Notes under the pieces: model-generated
Databases searched by the model: none
The model's input: the letters and a program-made list of their open reading frames with translations, nothing else
What the model was told of the DNA's origin: nothing
Translations under genes and position numbers: made by a program
Source: an uncultured Eubacteriales bacterium
GTDB lineage: Bacteria; Bacillota; Clostridia; Christensenellales; Aristaeellaceae
Reading direction: 5' to 3'
DNA length: 64,000 bases
Assembly (NCBI GenBank): GCA_902765735.1
Contig: CACXBB010000002.1
Span: 1-64,000 of the forward strand
Part shown: positions 1 through 8,490 of the stretch, piece by piece
Layout: each line of letters starts with the position of its first letter
Position numbering within the stretch: position 1 is the first letter of the stretch

Positions 1-1
1 G

Positions 2-1834
2 GCGTTCTTCACGCTGTTCGGCCACGGCATCGCCGTGGGCCTGGGCGAGGCGCTGGACACCAACCCCGGCTCGATCAAGGTGATGCAGGGCCGCAACGAG
101 CAGGGCATGTGCCACTGCGCCATCGCCTACGCCAAGCAGTCGGACCGCAAGAAGATCATCCCCTGCGCATCGTCCATCGGCCCCGGCGCGGCGAACATGG
201 TCACCGCCTGCGGCACCGCGACGGTGAACAACCTGCCGCTGTTGGTGTTCCCGTCCGACAGCTTCGCCTCCCGCCAGCCTGACCCGGTCTTACAGCAGAT
301 CGAGCAGCCTTCTTCGCTGGCGACCACCACCAACGACGCCTTCAAGCCCGTGACCAAATACTGGGACCGCATCCAGCGGCCTGAGCAGATCATGTCGGCG
401 CTGATCAACGCCATGCGCGTGCTGACCGACCCCGCGGAGTGCGGCGCGGTGTGCATCTCCCTGCCGCAGGACGTGGAGGGCGAGGCGTTCGACTACCCCG
501 TGTCCTTCTTCAACAAGCGCGTGCACCGCATCACCCGGCCCGTGGCCGTCAAGGAGGAGATTGAGGACGTGGCCGAGGTCATCAAGGCGTCCAAGAAGCC
601 CATCGTGATCGTGGGCGGCGGCGTGCGCTACTCCGAGGCGGGGGAGGCCGTGGAGCGGTTCTGCGAGGCCTTCAACATCCCCTTCGGCGAGACCCAGGGC
701 GGAAAAAGCGCCTGCAAGTCCGGCCATCCGTACTGCCTGGGCGGCATCGGCGTGACGGGCACCTCCGCCTCCAACAAGATCGCCCATGAGGCCGACTGCG
801 TGATCGGCATCGGCACCCGCATGACCGACTTCACCACCGGCTCCAAGTGGCTGTTCCGCAACGAGGAGGTCAAGTACGCCTCCATCAACGTCTCCCGCTT
901 CCACGCCTACAAGTTCGATGCCGTGAAGGCCGTGGGCGACGCCCGCGAGACCGTCAAGGCGCTGACTGAGATCCTCAAAAAGGCCGGCTACCGCGCGTCC
1001 TACGACGGCGAGATCGAGTCGGCGAAAAAGGAGTGGGACGACGAGCTCAAACGGTTGGGCAGCTTGGTCTGCGACGGCGAGGACTTCGAGCCCACCATCA
1101 AGGCCCGCGACCCGCGCACCATCCCCGAGTTCTACAAGATGTACGGCACCAGCCTCACGCAGTCCGCGGTGCTGGCGACGCTTCGCGAGGTCATGGGCCC
1201 CGAGGACATCATCGTCTGCGCCGGCGGCTCCCTGCCCAGCGATTTGCAGCGCGTGTGGAAGACCGACAAGCGCGGCGGCTATCATGTGGAGTACGGCTAC
1301 TCCTGCATGGGCTACGAGATCGGCGCGTCGATGGGCGTGAAGATGGCGGACCCCGGCTGCGAGGAGTACACGGTAGTCGGCGACTCCGGCTTCCAGATGC
1401 TGTCCTCTGAATTGGGCACCATCATGCAGGAGCGCGTCAAGACCAACATACTCGTGTTCGACAACTGCGGCTTCGGCTGCATCAACAACCTGGAAATGAC
1501 CCACGGCATCGGCAGTCTCGCCACCGAGTTCCGCTACACCGACGGCAAGAAGCCCACGGGCGACCTGATCCGCACCAACTACGCGCTGATCGGCGAGGCG
1601 TTCGGCATGAAGAGCTACACCTGCAAGTCGGTCGAAGAATTGCGCGCGGCGCTGGAGGACTCCAAGAAGCAGACCGTGGCGTGCCTGTTCGATTTGAAGG
1701 TGCTTCCGAAGACCATGACCGATGGCTACGGCGCGTGGTGGAACGTGGGCATCGCCGTGACCTCCGAGAAGGAGAGCGTGCGCGAGGCCTGCCGCGAGGT
1801 CATGGAGCACCGCGCCCAAGCAAGGAAATACTGA
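2..1834 (+). CDS. iolD: IolD-like ThDP-dependent acylhydrolase (5' partial)
   Basis: The reading frame is open to the left edge, so the N-terminus lies outside the window. The GTG at 35 is not the true start, because FFTLFGHGIAVG encoded before it matches the FGHG motif near the IolD N-terminus. About 610 residues are visible. The middle domain (VVGGGVRYSEAG) and the C-terminal ThDP-binding region (GDSGFQMLSSELGT, then NCGFGCINNLE) are typical of 3D-(3,5/4)-trihydroxycyclohexane-1,2-dione hydrolase, the ring-opening step of myo-inositol catabolism. No other iol gene is visible, so the true substrate may be a related cyclic or acyloin compound. It is first in a co-directional operon with transketolase, GAPDH, PGK, LarA and FAA-hydrolase genes. 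Family call firm, substrate uncertain. Confidence 0.85.
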   Translation, partial: AFFTLFGHGIAVGLGEALDTNPGSIKVMQGRNEQGMCHCAIAYAKQSDRKKIIPCASSIGPGAANMVTACGTATVNNLPLLVFPSDSFASRQPDPVLQQIEQPSSLATTTNDAFKPVTKYWDRIQRPEQIMSALINAMRVLTDPAECGAVCISLPQDVEGEAFDYPVSFFNKRVHRITRPVAVKEEIEDVAEVIKASKKPIVIVGGGVRYSEAGEAVERFCEAFNIPFGETQGGKSACKSGHPYCLGGIGVTGTSASNKIAHEADCVIGIGTRMTDFTTGSKWLFRNEEVKYASINVSRFHAYKFDAVKAVGDARETVKALTEILKKAGYRASYDGEIESAKKEWDDELKRLGSLVCDGEDFEPTIKARDPRTIPEFYKMYGTSLTQSAVLATLREVMGPEDIIVCAGGSLPSDLQRVWKTDKRGGYHVEYGYSCMGYEIGASMGVKMADPGCEEYTVVGDSGFQMLSSELGTIMQERVKTNILVFDNCGFGCINNLEMTHGIGSLATEFRYTDGKKPTGDLIRTNYALIGEAFGMKSYTCKSVEELRAALEDSKKQTVACLFDLKVLPKTMTDGYGAWWNVGIAVTSEKESVREACREVMEHRAQARKY

Positions 1835-1842
1835 TCCGCCCC

Positions 1843-1898
1843 CAAAAGCCTTCCCCGTGAGGGGAAGGCGGCAGCCCGAAGGGCTGACGGATGAGGTG
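1843..1898. repeat. Intergenic double-hairpin repeat (REP-like)
   Basis: Between iolD and the transketolase gene, the arms CCTTCCCC/GGGGAAGG (1849-1868) and CAGCCC/GGGCTG (1872-1886) make two adjacent hairpins followed by ACGGATGAGG. There is no T-tract, so it is not a standard terminator. The form is that of a dispersed intergenic palindrome; only one copy lies in this window. Confidence 0.5.
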
Positions 1899-1948
1899 AA
1901 CCAGAACCAAGGATTGCTGCAACAACTACACGTTAGGAGGAAAAAACC

Positions 1949-2794
1949 TTGGACAATCTTGAGAAGCTCGAGCTCAGGCGCTTTGCGGCACAGATCCGCC
2001 TCGCGCTGCTCGAAGAGATAAAGGCCCGCGGGTTCGGCCACATCGGCGGCTCGCTGTCCATCTGCGACCTGCTTGCGGTGCTCTACGGCAAGGTGATGCG
2101 CTACAAGCCCGACGACCCCAAGTGGCCGGACCGCGACAAGCTGGTCAGCTCCAAGGGCCACGCGGGCCCGGCGGTGTACGCCACGCTGGCTTTAAAGGGC
2201 TTCTTCCCGATGGAGGAGTTGAAGACCCTCAACCGCCCCGGCACCAACCTGCCCAGCCACTGCGACAAGAACAAGACCCCCGGCATCGACTGCACCACCG
2301 GCTCGCTGGGCCAGGGCACGTCCCAGGCCGTGGGCATGGCGCTGGGCGACAAATTGAAGGGCCGCGACAGCCGCACCTTCCTGATCGTCGGCGACGGCGA
2401 GCTGGACGAGGGCCAGTGCTGGGAGGCGGCGATGTTCACCGCGGGCAAGAAGATCACGAATCTCACCTGGATCGTGGACGACAACAAGCGCCAGCTCGAC
2501 GGCTACACCGACGACATACTGCCGCTTTTCGACCTCCGGGCGAAGTTCGAGGTCTTCGGCTTCGAGGCCGTCCGCGTGAAGGGCAACGACGTGGAGGCGC
2601 TCTATGACGCGCTGACGAAGGTCCCCGGCGACAGGCCCATCGCCATCATCATGGACAACGTGAAGGGCAGCGGCGTCAAGGGCATCGAGGAGACCCCGGC
2701 CAACCACTCCATGACCCTGCCCGCCGAGACCTGGGATACCTACATCGAAGCCGTCAAGGCGGACCTTGCGGTGCTGGAAAAGGAGGTGGGCTGA
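1949..2794 (+). CDS. Transketolase, N-terminal (ThDP pyrophosphate-binding) subunit
   Basis: 281 residues, the usual length of the N-terminal half of a split transketolase. The TTG start is chosen because TTAGGAGG lies 8 bases upstream and no better start exists. GHIGGSLSICDLL near residue 30, SSKGHAGPAVYA near 70, GSLGQG near 118 and the metal/ThDP motif GDGELDEGQ followed by DNNKRQ are all present. It pairs with the next gene to form one active enzyme transferring two-carbon ketol groups between sugar phosphates. The two genes are separated by one base, so translation is probably coupled. In this operon it may feed glyceraldehyde 3-phosphate or an analogous aldehyde phosphate to the GAPDH and PGK encoded downstream. 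Confidence 0.93.
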   Translation: MDNLEKLELRRFAAQIRLALLEEIKARGFGHIGGSLSICDLLAVLYGKVMRYKPDDPKWPDRDKLVSSKGHAGPAVYATLALKGFFPMEELKTLNRPGTNLPSHCDKNKTPGIDCTTGSLGQGTSQAVGMALGDKLKGRDSRTFLIVGDGELDEGQCWEAAMFTAGKKITNLTWIVDDNKRQLDGYTDDILPLFDLRAKFEVFGFEAVRVKGNDVEALYDALTKVPGDRPIAIIMDNVKGSGVKGIEETPANHSMTLPAETWDTYIEAVKADLAVLEKEVG

Positions 2795-2795
2795 C

Positions 2796-3755
2796 ATGAA
2801 GACCATCTATAACGGCGAAGCGGACAGCCGCACCTTCAAGGAAATGCTGGGCACCATGATCCCGAAAATGCTGGATGACGACCCGAACCTCATCTACCTC
2901 GACGCCGACCTGATGAGCTGCATCGGCACGGCGAAGTACGCCAAGGCCCACCCGGACCGCGCCGTCAACTGCGGCATCGCGGAGGGCAACATGGTGGGCA
3001 TCGCCGCGGGCCTGTCGGCGGTGGGCTTCAACCCCATCTGCCACACCTTCGGACCCTTCGCCTCCCGGCGCTGCTACGACCAGGTGTTCCTGTCCGGCGG
3101 CTACGCCCACAACAGCATGACCATGATCGGCACCGACCCCGGCGTGTGCGCGGCCATGAACGGCGGCACCCACATGCCCTTTGAGGACGTGGCGCTGTAT
3201 CGGGCCATCCCCGGCGCGATCGTCGTCGATCCCGCCGACACCGTGCAGTTTGAGAAGGTGTTCCCCAAGCTGGTGGCGATGGAGGGCATCAAGTACCTGC
3301 GCGTCAACCGCAAGGCCAACGACCGCATCTACGATGCCGACGCCGATTTCGATATCGGCAGGGGCGTGGTGCTTCGCGAGGGCACGGACATCACGCTGAT
3401 CACCGCGGGCTTCATGGTGGGCCGCACCTTGAAGGCGGCGGCGGAGCTGGCCGAGAAGGGCATCGAGGCCACGGTGATCGACATGTTCACCCTGAAACCG
3501 CTTGACGAGGCGCTGGTGATCGAGTACGCGAAGAAGACCGGCGCGGTGGTCACCGTCGAGAACCACAACGCCGTGGGCGGCCTGTACAGCGCGGTCGCGG
3601 ACTGCCTGGCCGCCAACTGCCCCGTGCCCATGGGCCGCGTGGCGGTGGAGGAATCCTTCGGCGCGGTGGGCCCCGCGGACTACCTGGCGGAGTTCTTCGG
3701 CTTGACCGTGGCGCACATACTCGCCGAAGCGGAAAAGACGATTGCAAGAAAATAA
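2796..3755 (+). CDS. Transketolase, C-terminal subunit
   Basis: 319 residues from the ATG at 2796, one base after the stop of the N-terminal subunit, with AGGAGG inside the end of that gene. NCGIAEGNMVGIAAGLS carries the conserved glutamate that activates the ThDP aminopyrimidine ring, and GGTHMPFEDVALYRAIPG is the usual pyrimidine-domain segment. The C-terminal fold follows (ITAGFMVGRTLKAAAEL, TVENHNAVGG). It works as an alpha2beta2 partner of the preceding protein. Split transketolases are common in Clostridia and archaea; association with type II GAPDH and archaeal-type PGK is the unusual part. Confidence 0.93.
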   Translation: MKTIYNGEADSRTFKEMLGTMIPKMLDDDPNLIYLDADLMSCIGTAKYAKAHPDRAVNCGIAEGNMVGIAAGLSAVGFNPICHTFGPFASRRCYDQVFLSGGYAHNSMTMIGTDPGVCAAMNGGTHMPFEDVALYRAIPGAIVVDPADTVQFEKVFPKLVAMEGIKYLRVNRKANDRIYDADADFDIGRGVVLREGTDITLITAGFMVGRTLKAAAELAEKGIEATVIDMFTLKPLDEALVIEYAKKTGAVVTVENHNAVGGLYSAVADCLAANCPVPMGRVAVEESFGAVGPADYLAEFFGLTVAHILAEAEKTIARK

Positions 3756-3780
3756 ACACATTGGATTGGAGGAATTTGAT

Positions 3781-4788
3781 ATGAGCAAGAAAATTCGCGT
3801 TGGCGTCGCCGGTTACGGCACCATCGGACAGCGCCTGGCGGACGGCGTGGCGCTGCAGGGCGACATGGAGCTGGTCGGCATCGCCGATCTGGCCCCGACC
3901 CTGTCCATTCGCGCCTTGAAGGAGCGCGACATGATTGGCGCGAACGGCGTCGAGTACAAGCTGTACCTGGTGGACGGCGCGGACAAGACACAGTTCGACG
4001 CGCTTGACATCCCGGTGGCCGGCACCTTCGAGGAGCTTTGCAAGTCCGTGGACATCATGCTGGACTCCGCGCCCGGCGGCGTCGGCGCCAAGAACAAGGC
4101 CAACTACTACGACAAGTACGGCGTGAAGGCCATCTTCCAGGGCGGCGAGAAGAACAGCGTCGCGGACGTGTTCTTCCACGGCTACGCCAACTATGAGAAG
4201 GGCCTCGGCCAGAACTATCTCAAACTTACCTCTTGCAACACCACCGGCCTCATCCGCTCCGTGGACGCGCTGGACCGCGCCATCGGGCTTGAGAAGGTGG
4301 CCATCACCATCATCCGCCGTGTGGCCGACCCGGGCGATTATCACCGCGGCCTGACCAACGCGCTCCAGATGGAGAAGGCCCCGACCCACCAGGCCGTGGA
4401 CCTCATGACCATCATGCCGCACGTGAACGCCACCGGCATACTGGTGCACACCCCCGTGACCCACGGCCACATCATCACCGTGCTGGCGACCGCCAAGGAC
4501 GGCAAGAAGATCACCAAGGAGATGGCCCTCGAGGTGTTCAACAAGCACCCGCGCATCCGCGTGGTGACCATGGAGGACGGCTTCAAGGGCAACGCCAGCT
4601 TCTTCAAGTACGCCCGCGACCTCGGCAACCGCCGTGGCGACATGTACGAGATCGGCCTGTGGGCGGATTCCATCGTGGAGTCGGGCAACGACATCATGTA
4701 CGCCATCAACATCCCGCAGGAGAGCGTGACCATCGAAGGCACCGCCGAGACCAATAAGTACCTCGGCATCGGCAAGTTCAAGAAGTAA
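3781..4788 (+). CDS. Type II (archaeal-type) glyceraldehyde-3-phosphate dehydrogenase
   Basis: 335 residues. The ATG at 3781 follows TGGAGG and starts directly at the Rossmann motif VGVAGYGTIGQR. The catalytic cysteine lies in SCNTTGL (residue 152), followed by RRVADPGDYHRG and the histidine-rich THGHIIT segment; all are hallmarks of archaeal phosphorylating GAPDH. The bacterial class I motif SCTTNCLAP is absent. The enzyme oxidises an aldehyde phosphate with NAD(P) and phosphate to an acyl phosphate. The next gene is a PGK of the matching archaeal type, so the two may have moved together. Archaeal-type GAPDH in an anaerobic bacterium is unusual and may serve a dedicated catabolic route rather than housekeeping glycolysis; that role is inference. 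Confidence 0.92.
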   Translation: MSKKIRVGVAGYGTIGQRLADGVALQGDMELVGIADLAPTLSIRALKERDMIGANGVEYKLYLVDGADKTQFDALDIPVAGTFEELCKSVDIMLDSAPGGVGAKNKANYYDKYGVKAIFQGGEKNSVADVFFHGYANYEKGLGQNYLKLTSCNTTGLIRSVDALDRAIGLEKVAITIIRRVADPGDYHRGLTNALQMEKAPTHQAVDLMTIMPHVNATGILVHTPVTHGHIITVLATAKDGKKITKEMALEVFNKHPRIRVVTMEDGFKGNASFFKYARDLGNRRGDMYEIGLWADSIVESGNDIMYAINIPQESVTIEGTAETNKYLGIGKFKK

Positions 4789-4798
4789 CAGGCGCCTG

Positions 4799-4957
4799 AC
4801 TCCCTCAGTCAGCCTGCGGCTGACACCTCCCTCTGAGAGGGAGCCAAGTCAACGCGGGGGATACTCGGAGGCCCCCTCTGAGAGGGAGCCTGGGCCGAGG
4901 CCTTCCAAAAGGCCCCCTCCCCGAGGGGGCTGTCGCGCGAAGCGTGACTGGGGGAGT
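4799..4957. repeat. Intergenic inverted-repeat element, GAGGGAG/CTCCCTC type
   Basis: The element begins CTCCCTCAGTCAGCCTGCGG and ends with the approximate inverted counterpart GCGTGACTGGGGGAG. Inside are repeats of CCCTCTGAGAGGGAGCC (near 4830 and 4880) and CCCCCTCCCCGAGGGGGC (near 4915). It fills the gap between the GAPDH and PGK genes. It has no ORF and looks like a dispersed palindromic repeat rather than a gene. Confidence 0.6.
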
Positions 4958-4967
4958 ACTATTACGC

Positions 4968-5004
4968 GGGAGGGAAACGATCAAGGGGTTTCCCTCCCAT
5001 TTTT
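4968..5004 (+). terminator. Intrinsic terminator directly before pgk
   Basis: An 11-bp stem (GGGAGGGAAAC/GTTTCCCTCCC, 4968-4978 and 4988-4998) is followed by ATTTTT. The T-tract abuts the pgk ribosome binding site GGAGGT (5005-5010), leaving no room for a promoter between terminator and start codon. It is either the end of the upstream transcript with read-through, or an attenuator for pgk. Confidence 0.75.
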
Positions 5005-5018
5005 GGAGGTAATGTGCC

Positions 5019-6278
5019 ATGAGATTCGGCATTTACACGCTGGATGAATTCGACGTGAAGGGCAAGACCGTGCTGTGCCGGGTGGACATGAACCAGCCGG
5101 TGGACCGCGCGACCGACACCTTAAAGAGCATCCAGCGCATCACGGCCTGCGCGCCCACGGTGAAGGAGCTCTCCGACAAGGGCGCGAAGGTGGTGCTGCT
5201 GGCCCATCAGGGCAGCGACATCGAGTACAAGAACTTCTACTGCACCCGCCCGCACGCCAAGGTGCTGACGGAGATCCTGGGCCGGGAGGTCAAGTGGATC
5301 GAGGACGTCTGCGGCCCCACGGCGCGGGAGGCCATCAAGGCCATGAAGGACGGCGACATCATCCTGCTGGACAACGTGCGCTTCTGCTCCGAGGAACAGA
5401 CGCTGTTTGAAATGAAGCTGCAGCTCACCCACGAGCAGCAGGCGAAGACGCAGGTCGTCACGAAGCTTGCACCGCTGGCGGACCTCTACGTCTGTGACGC
5501 CTTCGCCGCAGCGCACCGCGACCAGCCCACGCTGTGTGGCTTCGAGCAGGTGCTGCCTTCCGCGATGGGGCGTCTGTTCGAGAAGGAATACTGCGTGATC
5601 TCCGAGCTTATGGAGAAGCCCGAGCACCCCTGCGTGTTCGTGCTGGGCGGCGCGAAGATCTCCGACGCCTTCATGATGATGGAGACGGTGCTGGGCTCCG
5701 GCGCGGCGGACACCGTGCTGACCGGCGGTCTGGTGGGGGAGATCCTGCTCGCCAGCCAGGGGCAGGAGATCGGCAGCGGCACCCTCGGCTTCATCGTGAA
5801 GTCCGGCTACGAGGAGTACATCGAGAAGGCCAAGGGCATCTACGCAAAGTACGCGGACAAGATCATACTGCCTGTCGATCTGGCGCAGGTGGTGGACGGC
5901 GTGCGCGAGGAGGCGCTGGCCGGGGCGATTCCCGCCGACTTCAACGCCATCGACATCGGCACCGGCACCGCGAACCTGTACCGCGAGTACATCCTCAAAG
6001 CCAGGACCGTGTTCGCCAACGGCCCGGTGGGCGTGTTTGAGCAGGCTCCCAGCGAGTACGGCACGAAGGTGCTGTTCGAGTCGATGGCCGAGACCGGGGG
6101 CTACACCGTGGTCGGCGGCGGCGACAGCGTGACGGCGGCGAAGAAGTACGGCGTCACCGACAGGCTGGGCTACATCTGCACCGGCGGCGGCGCGCTGATA
6201 CGCTTCCTGACCGGCGAGGAGTTGCCCGTGGTGAAGGCGCTCCGGCACGCCGCGAAGGCGTTCCCGATGGGGGAATGA
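5019..6278 (+). CDS. pgk: Archaeal-type phosphoglycerate kinase
   Basis: 419 residues with GGAGGT 8 bases before the ATG. RVDMNQPVD near residue 22, LLAHQG near 67, DNVRFCSEE near 117 and CDAFAAAHRDQPT near 155 follow the archaeal pattern; the usual bacterial forms are RVDFNVP, LSHLGRP, ENVRF and NDAFGTAHR. The nucleotide-binding end VVGGGDSVTAAKK and TGGGALIRFLTGE is intact. It converts 1,3-bisphosphoglycerate, or a homologous acyl phosphate, plus ADP to the acid and ATP, completing the step begun by the adjacent type II GAPDH. A terminator hairpin touches its ribosome binding site, suggesting regulated read-through. Confidence 0.92.
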   Translation: MRFGIYTLDEFDVKGKTVLCRVDMNQPVDRATDTLKSIQRITACAPTVKELSDKGAKVVLLAHQGSDIEYKNFYCTRPHAKVLTEILGREVKWIEDVCGPTAREAIKAMKDGDIILLDNVRFCSEEQTLFEMKLQLTHEQQAKTQVVTKLAPLADLYVCDAFAAAHRDQPTLCGFEQVLPSAMGRLFEKEYCVISELMEKPEHPCVFVLGGAKISDAFMMMETVLGSGAADTVLTGGLVGEILLASQGQEIGSGTLGFIVKSGYEEYIEKAKGIYAKYADKIILPVDLAQVVDGVREEALAGAIPADFNAIDIGTGTANLYREYILKARTVFANGPVGVFEQAPSEYGTKVLFESMAETGGYTVVGGGDSVTAAKKYGVTDRLGYICTGGGALIRFLTGEELPVVKALRHAAKAFPMGE

Positions 6279-6282
6279 GCCT

Positions 6283-7533
6283 ATGAAGATCGATTTTGGC
6301 TTCGGCACAGGCGTGCAGAGCGTCGAGGTGCCGGATAAGAACCTGCTGGGCATACTGATGGCCAACGACGTGCCCAAGGGGTTGATGAACGAGGAGGAGG
6401 TGCGGCGGGCTCTGGAGAACCCCATCGGCACGCCGAGGCTTAAGGACATCGTAAAGCCCGGCGAGAAGATCGCGATCATCACCTCGGACATCACCCGCCC
6501 CTGCCCGACCTACCGCATCATGCCGCCGCTTTTGGACGAGCTCTACTCGGCGGGCTGCCGGCCGGAGGACATTACCCTCGTGTTTGCGCTGGGCAGCCAC
6601 CGCAGGCACACCCCGGCGGAGATGCTCAAGCTGGCGGGGCAGCGGGCCATCAACGAGATCGAGTGCGTGGACAGCGACCCGGACGACTGCGTGCACATCG
6701 GCGTGACCGACTGCGGCACGCCCGTGGACATCACCCGCGTGGTGGCAGAGGCCGACCGGCGCATCTGCCTGGGCAACATCGAATATCACTACTTCGCGGG
6801 CTATTCCGGCGGGGCGAAGGCCATCATGCCGGGAAGCTCGACCCCCGCGGCCATACAGGCCAACCACTCCATGATGGTCAGGGACGAATGCTGCGCGGGC
6901 AACCTGGACGGCAATCCGCTCAGGCAGGACATCGAGCAGGCCGCGGCCATGACCGGCGTTGACTTCATCGTCAACGTGGTGCTGGACGAGCACAAGCAGA
7001 TCGTCCGCGCCGTGGCGGGCGACCTGGTCAAGGCCCACCGCGAGGGCTGCAAGTTCCTGGACGGCATGTACATGAAGCCCATCGACGCCCGGGCGGACAT
7101 CGTGATCGTGTCACAGGGCGGCGCTCCGAAGGACCTGAACCTCTATCAGACCCAGAAGGCGCTGGACAACGCCAAGCACGCCGTCAAAAAGGGCGGGACA
7201 ATCATCTTAATTGGCTCCTGCAAAGAGGGACTGGGCAGCAAGGTGTTCGAGGAGTGGCTGATGGCCGCGCCCACCGCGCACAGCATGATCGAGCGCATCG
7301 GGCGGGAGTTCCAGCTCGGAGGCCACAAGGCTGCTGCCATCGCCATGGTGCTGGAGAACGCCGAGATCTACCTGGTGAGCGACATGGCGGACGACTTCGT
7401 CGAGAGCATCTTTTTAAAGCCCGCCCATTCGGCGCAGGAGGCGTTCGATAAAGCCATGGCCCGCCTCGGCCCCGACGCCACCGTGCTGTGCATGCCCTAC
7501 GGCGGCTCCACGCTGCCACGGGCGAAGGCATAG
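6283..7533 (+). CDS. larA: LarA-family nickel-pincer racemase/epimerase
   Basis: 416 residues, starting 4 bases after pgk stops. LarA signature residues are present in order: TSDITRPCP (Asp/Arg pair), GSHRRHT (catalytic His), YHYFAGYSGGAKAIMPG (second catalytic His and the Lys that holds the pyridinium cofactor), AIQANHSMM (nickel-binding His) and GAPKDLNLYQ (substrate-binding Lys). LarA enzymes racemise lactate or epimerise other 2-hydroxy acids through the nickel pincer nucleotide. The cofactor genes larB, larC and larE are not in the window. In this operon a 2-hydroxy acid derived from a sugar is more plausible than lactate itself; that is inference. Confidence 0.88.
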   Translation: MKIDFGFGTGVQSVEVPDKNLLGILMANDVPKGLMNEEEVRRALENPIGTPRLKDIVKPGEKIAIITSDITRPCPTYRIMPPLLDELYSAGCRPEDITLVFALGSHRRHTPAEMLKLAGQRAINEIECVDSDPDDCVHIGVTDCGTPVDITRVVAEADRRICLGNIEYHYFAGYSGGAKAIMPGSSTPAAIQANHSMMVRDECCAGNLDGNPLRQDIEQAAAMTGVDFIVNVVLDEHKQIVRAVAGDLVKAHREGCKFLDGMYMKPIDARADIVIVSQGGAPKDLNLYQTQKALDNAKHAVKKGGTIILIGSCKEGLGSKVFEEWLMAAPTAHSMIERIGREFQLGGHKAAAIAMVLENAEIYLVSDMADDFVESIFLKPAHSAQEAFDKAMARLGPDATVLCMPYGGSTLPRAKA

Positions 7534-7558
7534 TGTAATACATTCGGAGGACTGAAAC

Positions 7559-8431
7559 ATGAAGCTGGTGACTTATACCCGCCGCGGCGACACCCGTGAG
7601 GCGGTGGGCGTATGGACGGATAAAGGCATCGTGCCGGTGAAGGCGCTGGGACTGGCGTTCGAGACCATGAACGACCTGATCCTGCGCGCCACCGAGGCGG
7701 ACATGGCCATATTGCGCGAAGCGCAGGGCGAGGCGCTGCCGCTGGATAAGGTGACGCTGCTGGCTCCCATCCCGCGCCCCTTGCAGGATGTGGTGTGCCT
7801 GGGGCTCAACTACACCGAGCACGCGGAGGAGGCGTTCGGCTACTCGAAGCAGGCGTTTTCCGCCGACCGCGCCGTGTCGATCTTCTTCTCCAAGCGGGTG
7901 AGCTGGTGCCAGGGCAGCGGCGAACTGATCCCCGCCCACCGGGAGCTGACCCAGCGGCTGGACTATGAAAACGAGCTGGCGGTGATCCTGGGGAAGGACG
8001 CGCGGGACGTCGCCGAGGCGGACGTGCCCGACTACATCTTCGGCTACACCATCGTCAATGATGTCTCCGCCCGCGACCTTCAGACGTCCCACCGCCAGTG
8101 GTACTTCGGCAAGAGCCTCGACGGCTTTACCCCGATGGGGCCGTGCATCGTCACTGCGGACGACATCCCCTTCCCGCCGGACCTGGCCATCTCCACAAGG
8201 GTCAACGGCGAGCTTCGGCAGAACAGCCGCACGAGCATGCTGATCCACGGCATCGCCGAGATCGTATCGACCCTCAGCCGCGGCATGACGCTGCTGGCCG
8301 GCACCATCATTGCCACCGGCACGCCGAAGGGCGTCGCCATGGGCATGGAGACGCCGAAATTCCTGATTCCCGGGGATGTGGTGACGTGCAGCATCGAGGG
8401 CATCGGGGATCTGGTCAACAGAGTTGAATGA
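7559..8431 (+). CDS. Fumarylacetoacetate hydrolase family protein
   Basis: 290 residues with CGGAGG 8 bases upstream of the ATG. VCLGLNYTEHAEE near residue 80, the metal ligands in DYENELAVILGK (near 139), the lid segment GYTIVNDVSARDLQ and the end ATGTPKGVAMGM are diagnostic. Members hydrolyse or decarboxylate acylpyruvates and 2-oxo acids or act as dehydratase-isomerases on sugar-acid intermediates, using Mg or Mn. As last gene of the operon before a bidirectional terminator it probably handles a 2-oxo acid of the same pathway. Exact reaction unknown. Confidence 0.88.
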   Translation: MKLVTYTRRGDTREAVGVWTDKGIVPVKALGLAFETMNDLILRATEADMAILREAQGEALPLDKVTLLAPIPRPLQDVVCLGLNYTEHAEEAFGYSKQAFSADRAVSIFFSKRVSWCQGSGELIPAHRELTQRLDYENELAVILGKDARDVAEADVPDYIFGYTIVNDVSARDLQTSHRQWYFGKSLDGFTPMGPCIVTADDIPFPPDLAISTRVNGELRQNSRTSMLIHGIAEIVSTLSRGMTLLAGTIIATGTPKGVAMGMETPKFLIPGDVVTCSIEGIGDLVNRVE

Positions 8432-8444
8432 GGTAAATCAAAGC

Positions 8445-8482
8445 AAAACCGGCAGGCCGTCCGAGGAGGGTCTGCCGGTTTT
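8445..8482. terminator. Bidirectional intrinsic terminator
   Basis: An 11-bp perfect stem AAAACCGGCAG/CTGCCGGTTTT, with A-tract and T-tract on opposite sides, lies between the converging FAA hydrolase gene (+) and the chimeric gene (-). It can stop transcription from both directions. Confidence 0.85.
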
Positions 8483-8490
8483 GGCATGGG

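Noticed and set aside
290..2161. Long minus-strand ORF (623 codons) opposite iolD and the transketolase gene
   Set aside because: It is the antisense of well-supported genes; its low-complexity Ala/Gly/His/Val composition is typical of shadow frames in GC-rich DNA, and it has no RBS or family motif.
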